Assembly: GCF_009865135.1 (NCBI RefSeq)
Contig: NZ_WWGH01000001.1
Location: 2,232,001-2,296,000 of the forward strand
Length of the DNA stretch: 64,000 nt
Reading direction: 5' to 3'
Source of the DNA: Streptomyces sp. SID8374
GTDB lineage: Bacteria > Actinomycetota > Actinomycetes > Streptomycetales > Streptomycetaceae
Shown here: piece after piece, positions 61,001 to 64,000 of the stretch
Layout: each line of letters begins with the position of its first letter
Position numbering within the stretch: position 1 is the stretch's first letter
Translations under genes and position numbers: made by a program
Notes under the pieces: generated by a model
Told to the model about the DNA's origin: nothing
Databases searched by the model: none
What the model saw: the letters and a program-made list of their open reading frames with translations, nothing else

Positions 61001-61861
61001 GCGTCCGTCGATGGATCCGGAGGAGTACGACAGACCGACGCTGGGCGCCAGCCCTCCGGGAACTTCCGGCACGTTCATGGCGTACGACCAGGAGAAGTCA
61101 CCGGTGTTGAGGCTGGTGCTCCACTGCGCGGAGGGGGAGAGCGGAGTCGCCTTGTAGTCGCCGCCCATGCTGGCGTCGTCCGCGACGGCTGCCAGGACCG
61201 TGGCGCCGGAGGACGCGAGGGCGACGCGTGGGGCGGTGAGGGTCTGCTTCTCGGTGTCGTTGACTGTTTCGACAGGTTCGGCGGAACGGCACTGGGCCTT
61301 CTCCGGCGTGGACAGTGCGCACGCCGGCAGTTCGACCAGCTTGAGCCGGCCGGCGTAGCCGCCGCCGAACGCTCCGGCGAAGGAGGAGTAGTCGAGACGG
61401 GCGCGGACGGATGTCTTCGACGCAGTCGTCCCGGCGGCTTCCAGACTGAACATCGGTCCGTCCGCCCCCGCCAGACGGGCAGCCTGGCGGTCGAACATCC
61501 GGGTGCGTACGGACCCGGATGCCTGGGAGTTGCCCAGAGCAAGGGGCAGCTTCCCCGCGCGTACGACGGAGGAGCCGCTCTTCGGCACCTCCACGGTCAC
61601 CGTGCCCGCCTCCGGCCACACGGCTTTCGGGGCCCGCACGGGTGCGCCGGGCTGCGCACCGACGCGCGGAATGTAGGGAACCGGTGAGACTGCGACCGGC
61701 TTCTCCGACGCGGGAAGGTCGGGTCGGCCCGTACCGAGATCGACTGCCGATGCGACGGGCAGGGTTGCTACTTGAAGCAGGGTTCCCACCAGGACCATGG
61801 CCGAGGCCAGTGCTGTCCTGCGCCACAGGGAACGGACTCGCGTCCGCTGTCTGCCGTTCAT
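55022..61861 (-). CDS. Secreted RHS-repeat polymorphic toxin with Hint domain
   Basis: A 2279-residue exported toxin. An N-terminal signal segment (LWRRTALASAMVLVGTLLQVA) precedes an SpvB-like region (FSWSYAMNVPEVPGGLAPSVGLSYSSG). Many RHS/YD repeats (YTYDGLGRRTE, YGYDKMGNRTAE, YIYDADGNRL) build the shell, closed by the core GYAYANNNPLTFSDPTGL. A pretoxin Hint domain follows (CNSFVPGTEVLMADGTTKPIEDV to HTYYVLAGSTPVLVHNS). The last 95 residues (NEKAGDIGNYTDSQK, GAGDGILVSRDGKILGGHHRKDELLARIRDG) are the toxin tip; GKILGGHHR recalls ParB-like nuclease motifs, weakly. GAAGG six bases before the ATG at 61861 favours it over 61867. Confidence 0.92.
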   Translation of the reverse strand: MNGRQRTRVRSLWRRTALASAMVLVGTLLQVATLPVASAVDLGTGRPDLPASEKPVAVSPVPYIPRVGAQPGAPVRAPKAVWPEAGTVTVEVPKSGSSVVRAGKLPLALGNSQASGSVRTRMFDRQAARLAGADGPMFSLEAAGTTASKTSVRARLDYSSFAGAFGGGYAGRLKLVELPACALSTPEKAQCRSAEPVETVNDTEKQTLTAPRVALASSGATVLAAVADDASMGGDYKATPLSPSAQWSTSLNTGDFSWSYAMNVPEVPGGLAPSVGLSYSSGSIDGRTGNSNNQASWAGDGFDLWPGAIERRYKSCADDGVERPDGGKPADLCWAYDNAFISFNGKGGELVPTGADTFRLPDDDGTKVQRLKGTSTDVRANGARDDEYWKVTTPDGVQYFFGYNRLPGWASGKETTDSTWTAPVFGDDTGEPCHASAFANSWCQQGWRWNLDYVVDPHGNAIAYYYDQESNSYGRNLDEKANTRYVRGGSLDRIEYGLRSSGMYSAKALAKVNFTSGKRCLPTGGSTCPEVETDALRWYDTPWDLNCNTGATCDKGRLAPVFFTTKRLASVATQVLRNGTYADVDSWALGHRWGMADTDYQLLLESIQRTGKSATPAITLPKTTFGYTQHANRLDRINDGYAPFIKERLATVADEAGGRIDVNYSAPVCNAAALPTPQTNTTRCFPQNIGATSTDDGELHWFNKYVTSTVTLTDRTGRAPDQVTMYDYLGDAAWHYDDDDGLTKEKAKTWSQWRGYGHVRVRTGGQGGAAAMKSQNDSYFLRGMNGDRKEPAGGTKAVTVSLGTDEGAPLTDHEAAAGFEYKTVQYSGPQGHVLGKTVSRPWYHETAKKVRSWGAVTANFTGTAQTRSWTSLDGGAGSRWRTTTTSNTYDTVAGRITQVDDRGDDSTATDDRCTRTYYPTAGAILSLPARVEAVSKACPTVPARPADVISDIRTAYDGLDYGTAPTKGTATATGVLKSHDGTTATYTETAATYDGYGRQLTTNDLSGTVTVKNDAVTRTPRNDGLVTTTTYTPSTGFPDSAKVTTPPVKGTDSTTAHTTTTVRDPLRGMHLSITDTNNKVTDFAYDALGRKTKVWLADRLTGEVPTYEYTYTVAENRAIAVGTKTIGNNSGQDTSYVFYDGFLRPRQTQAPGPDGGTLLTDVFYDERGLAEKEFLPYYATGKPSTTLVTPQDASGVETQNRYTYDGLGRQTEHRQIFGNGDGGQVLGITRNIYGGDRVTVIPPVGGTATTTLTDARGQTTELRQHHERMADAPFDATKYHFTPTGALAKATDPAGNEWTYKYDLLGQVKETKDPDKGAFAYSYDDRGRLISTEDARKTTLAYTYDGLGRRTEIRSGSSSGPLRATWTYDTISGAKGHIAESTRYADDGAAYVNKVVAYDKLYRPLRTSVTIPATTANAGLSGTHLSSATYKPSGLVSGVGLPKAGSLAASSVVYVHEDATLRPIAVDGREGIKATTSYSLTGKPLGHELSNAGGKRTWVSNEYEPGTQRLLNTRVEREDIPGVDQASTFRYDEAGNVLSVSDTSRAGTDNQCFTYDHLRRLTKAWTQSTKTCADAPSAAVIGGPAPYWSSYGYDKMGNRTAETEHNIAGDTTKNVTSTYNYPAPGATAVRPHGLTSVTRTGPGLTQGDFFTYDKTGNTETRTLGDGTSQTLKWDAEGKLVKVTEPVEGSSPKVTEYIYDADGNRLIARTPTESTLYLGSTEITVAKGTTTPKGTRYIDLGGGHQAVQADNGKVTFTTADHHGTALLSIDAATQQLSQRRSLPFGGTRGSTPTTWPGTKGFVGGTIDKSTGLTQVGARSYDSATGRFLSVDPIMDLTDPQQINGYAYANNNPLTFSDPTGLYCDGCSHGNPDSAWAPDKGNGPGCTTSGCSKPPKKPQNPPKPKNEKGKGSQTSPAVAVTVSQKNGEVAIEGLVIPNARTLEALYPLYPEEKRVEAWAEGKCYAQDTKLAAFCGAAEALGIIDYTPNGFDRFVSALIVPDIDTWKSCLSGQSATACGLAALDLPWARALKGIKVLKAAKSCNSFVPGTEVLMADGTTKPIEDVRIGDQVLATDPETGETSVKTVTAEVTGTGMKNLVTITLDVEGEKATLTATEGHPFWVPALNAWINAGDLTAGQELRTADGITFRIADIEHVNQRAEVHNLTIADLHTYYVLAGSTPVLVHNSGPCGISARNEKAGDIGNYTDSQKTRDPASQWYHEKLSNKELLDGINNPGAGDGILVSRDGKILGGHHRKDELLARIRDGRIDPDIRIRIDVYDGE

Positions 61862-61970
61862 CCTCATCCTTCGTCGTGCAAGTTCGGAGCAGTCGGCAGC
61901 ACGAGACGCGTACCGCTGCGGTGGATCAGGGCGTGGGAGGGTCCGACCATGTCGTCGGACCCCCGACTGC

Positions 61971-64000
61971 TCAGTCGCTGCCGGGAACGGTGGTCTCGGC
62001 CCCGGGAACGCCTTGGGCCAGATGGGCGATGGCGGTCTCGCTCAGTGCGCCCTGGAAGGTCCACAGGTCCGACACCGCACCCGGCCAGTACTCACCCCAC
62101 GTGTTCACTCCGGTCTTCGTGCGTCCGATGTGAAGCCCTTGAGCGGCCTTGAACGTGATCACGTTCTCGGCACGGGAGATCCTCTCCTCACATGTGGGAT
62201 CGTCCGCCACGCCGTCGCCGTCGCTGTCGGCGCATGCCGTCTCCTCCAACGATCCGTTGACGTAGAGCCTCAGTTCCCGGGCGAATCCGTCGTAGACCAA
62301 GGCGAGGTGGTGCCATTCATCGACCCCGGAGAACGGCCCGTAGGCCACGTCGGTTTCGGTGGCGGCCGTGGAATCGGCCTGGCCGGTGGTGATCTGCCAG
62401 CGGCCTCCGGTCGTCTGCGGTGTCGCGCTCGGAACGTAGCGGACCTCGAAGGCGTTCCTGGAGGTGCCGGGAGCACTGATCAGAGCGGCCGGCTTGGTCG
62501 GTACGGCGGCTGCCTGGGCGAAGGCGCTCACGGTGAAACTTCCGGAGGTATCGACGGGGGGCACGGCGCCCACCGTCGCGGCGTAGTCGTCCACTCCGTC
62601 GAGTTCCAACCCGCCGTCGACCCAGCCCGATCCCACCCCGGCCCCGTTGTGCAGGGTCAGGGCCGCTCCCGTCGGAGACGCGTCCGGGGTGGTGGGTGGC
62701 GTCGTCGAACTGGCCGTCTCGAACTTCCAGCGGGCCTTGACGATGGGGCGTTGCCGGAACAGTTGCTGGACCTCCTCCGCGGAGACCGGCCGGTCGTACA
62801 ACCGCACGTCGTCGATCTGCCCGGGGAAGAACTGGATCAGTTGTCCGCCGTCGATGCTCAGGGCGCCGACCTGGACCCGGCCGCCCGCGTACCAGGGCGC
62901 GGTCTGCGGGACGCTGCCCACTCTTGTACCGTTGACATACAAGGTGAGCGTCTTCTCCACCGCATCGTGAACACCCACCAGATGCGCCCACTCCCCAGGC
63001 CTCACGATGGTGCCCTCAGGCTGCACAATCCTGATCTGCTGAGCCCCCGGTATGTCGGCCGAGTACTGGGTAAAGCCCCAGCGGTTGTACGTCTTGGAAT
63101 AGAACAGCTCGAAACCTGGTCGATTCGCGCCTAGTTGTGCGACCACAGTGGCCGCCTGGGCGGGAACCCTGTCGAGTTTCGCCCAAGCCGAGACTGCGAA
63201 GGAGCGCTGGGTGTCGGCGTGCGGTGCGGCGGTGTGTGCGTAGTCACCCGCGCCGTCCAGTTCCAGCGCCCTGCCCGCGATACCGGGGCTTCCGAGTCGG
63301 GCGTCACCGACGAGACCGAGGGGTTGGGTGTCGGCCCGGCCGATAACCTCGGTGGCCCCGGAGTCCTCATCCATCGGGAAGACGGCGCGAGCCGTCCGCC
63401 CGCTGCCTATGGACTGCAGGTTGTACAAACGGGTCACCTCGGTGGCACTGACGGGCTTGTCGAAGATGCGCAGTTCGTCGATGGCTCCAGGGAAGTAATT
63501 GGTCACAGAGCCTCGCAGGTTCGCGGCACCGATCTGCAGACCCCGACGGGCGTCCCACGCAGTCGTGTACGGCGTGGAGCCGACGAGCGCACCGTTGACG
63601 TACAGCCTCAGCTCCTTGTCGCCGCCGCTGTAGACGCCCACCAGGTGAGTCCACGCGTTCGCGGTGACACCGCCGGCCTGCGAAGCCATCGCACGGGCTA
63701 TCGGGGCTCCAGGGGTGTCGGAGGTGTACTGGTTGAAGACCCACCGCTGGTAGCCGTGGGAGTAGTACAGCTCGAAGCCCGGGGAGTGGTTGCCGGGCTG
63801 TGCCGCTACAACAGCGGCATCCGTGGGAATCCTGTCGAGCTTGACCCACGCGGACACACTGAAGCCGTTGGCCGTGTTGACTGTCGGGATGTCGGTGGCC
63901 GCGTACCCGCTTGTGCCGTCCAGATGAAGGGTCTTGCCCTTCTTACCGGCGCCTCCGGTGGTGGCACCGCCGTGCAGTTTGGCGATACGGGCCCCTGACG
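61971..64000 (-). CDS. LamG-repeat protein (5' end beyond the window)
   Basis: The frame is open from the right edge to a TGA at 61971, at least 676 residues. Three LamG/concanavalin-like domains are seen, each with the pattern LDGxGDYA, FSVSAWVKLDR, WTHLVGVYDG.KELRLYVNG and FPGAIDELRIFDKPVSATEV. A calcium-type DSDGDGVADDPTCEE loop lies in the third. It probably continues into a secreted RHS or adhesin-like protein upstream. It ends 110 bp before the RHS toxin, on the same strand, and may be a partner in surface display or binding. Confidence 0.9.
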   Translation of the reverse strand, partial: SGARIAKLHGGATTGGAGKKGKTLHLDGTSGYAATDIPTVNTANGFSVSAWVKLDRIPTDAAVVAAQPGNHSPGFELYYSHGYQRWVFNQYTSDTPGAPIARAMASQAGGVTANAWTHLVGVYSGGDKELRLYVNGALVGSTPYTTAWDARRGLQIGAANLRGSVTNYFPGAIDELRIFDKPVSATEVTRLYNLQSIGSGRTARAVFPMDEDSGATEVIGRADTQPLGLVGDARLGSPGIAGRALELDGAGDYAHTAAPHADTQRSFAVSAWAKLDRVPAQAATVVAQLGANRPGFELFYSKTYNRWGFTQYSADIPGAQQIRIVQPEGTIVRPGEWAHLVGVHDAVEKTLTLYVNGTRVGSVPQTAPWYAGGRVQVGALSIDGGQLIQFFPGQIDDVRLYDRPVSAEEVQQLFRQRPIVKARWKFETASSTTPPTTPDASPTGAALTLHNGAGVGSGWVDGGLELDGVDDYAATVGAVPPVDTSGSFTVSAFAQAAAVPTKPAALISAPGTSRNAFEVRYVPSATPQTTGGRWQITTGQADSTAATETDVAYGPFSGVDEWHHLALVYDGFARELRLYVNGSLEETACADSDGDGVADDPTCEERISRAENVITFKAAQGLHIGRTKTGVNTWGEYWPGAVSDLWTFQGALSETAIAHLAQGVPGAETTVPGSD

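Overview
This window is the high-GC, densely packed chromosome of an actinomycete, almost certainly a Streptomyces. The support is the third-position G+C bias throughout, GTG and TTG starts, and several lineage-typical genes: a short SSB paralogue of the SsbB type, an XRE-DUF5753/DUF397 pair, a DUF6584 protein, an LAxTG surface protein with a thioester domain, DUF397 and SCO3933-type element genes. The species cannot be fixed from the sequence alone.

Layout. 0-10.1 kb is conserved housekeeping sequence: a PCMT-like methyltransferase running off the left edge, a truncated haemoglobin, a thioesterase, the ribosome-associated ABC-F protein EttA, a thioester surface protein, SsbB and two overlapping dynamin-like GTPases. 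10.4-20.9 kb holds tRNA-Arg(TCT), a large exonuclease-BRCT-BRCT-TerD fusion, an amidase, a von Willebrand lipoprotein, and a two-gene ABC exporter whose ATPase is fused to a secreted alpha/beta hydrolase. 21.0-28.7 kb is a myo-inositol catabolic cluster (mmsA, iolD, iolB, an aldolase-like gene and iolC on the minus strand; an IolE/IolI-like gene diverging). 28.7-41.4 kb carries a DinB protein, a small HTH protein, a methyltransferase, a TetR-controlled MMPL exporter, a CsoR-type copper locus (copZ-copA), citrate synthase and RecD2.

41.5-47.8 kb is more variable: DUF6584, a frameshifted hypothetical gene, a WhiJ-like regulator module, a VOC protein, a three-repeat type I-E CRISPR remnant without cas genes, an intradiol dioxygenase lipoprotein and a methyltransferase.

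48-64 kb is an accessory island. It contains two copies of the 3' end of a tyrosine integrase, an orphan polymorphic-toxin tip with a frameshifted immunity gene, and the debris of an actinomycete integrative and conjugative element (two broken GntR regulators, DUF7848 and SCO3933-type genes, and an FtsK/TraB gene joined by deletion directly to the middle of an integrase). These abut a 2.28-kresidue secreted RHS/Hint polymorphic toxin with a candidate immunity gene, and a LamG protein that runs off the right edge. The island looks like a hotspot in which a conjugative element landed within or beside a toxin locus and then decayed. The RHS toxin tip and its adjacent small gene appear intact and are the best candidates for an undescribed effector/immunity pair.
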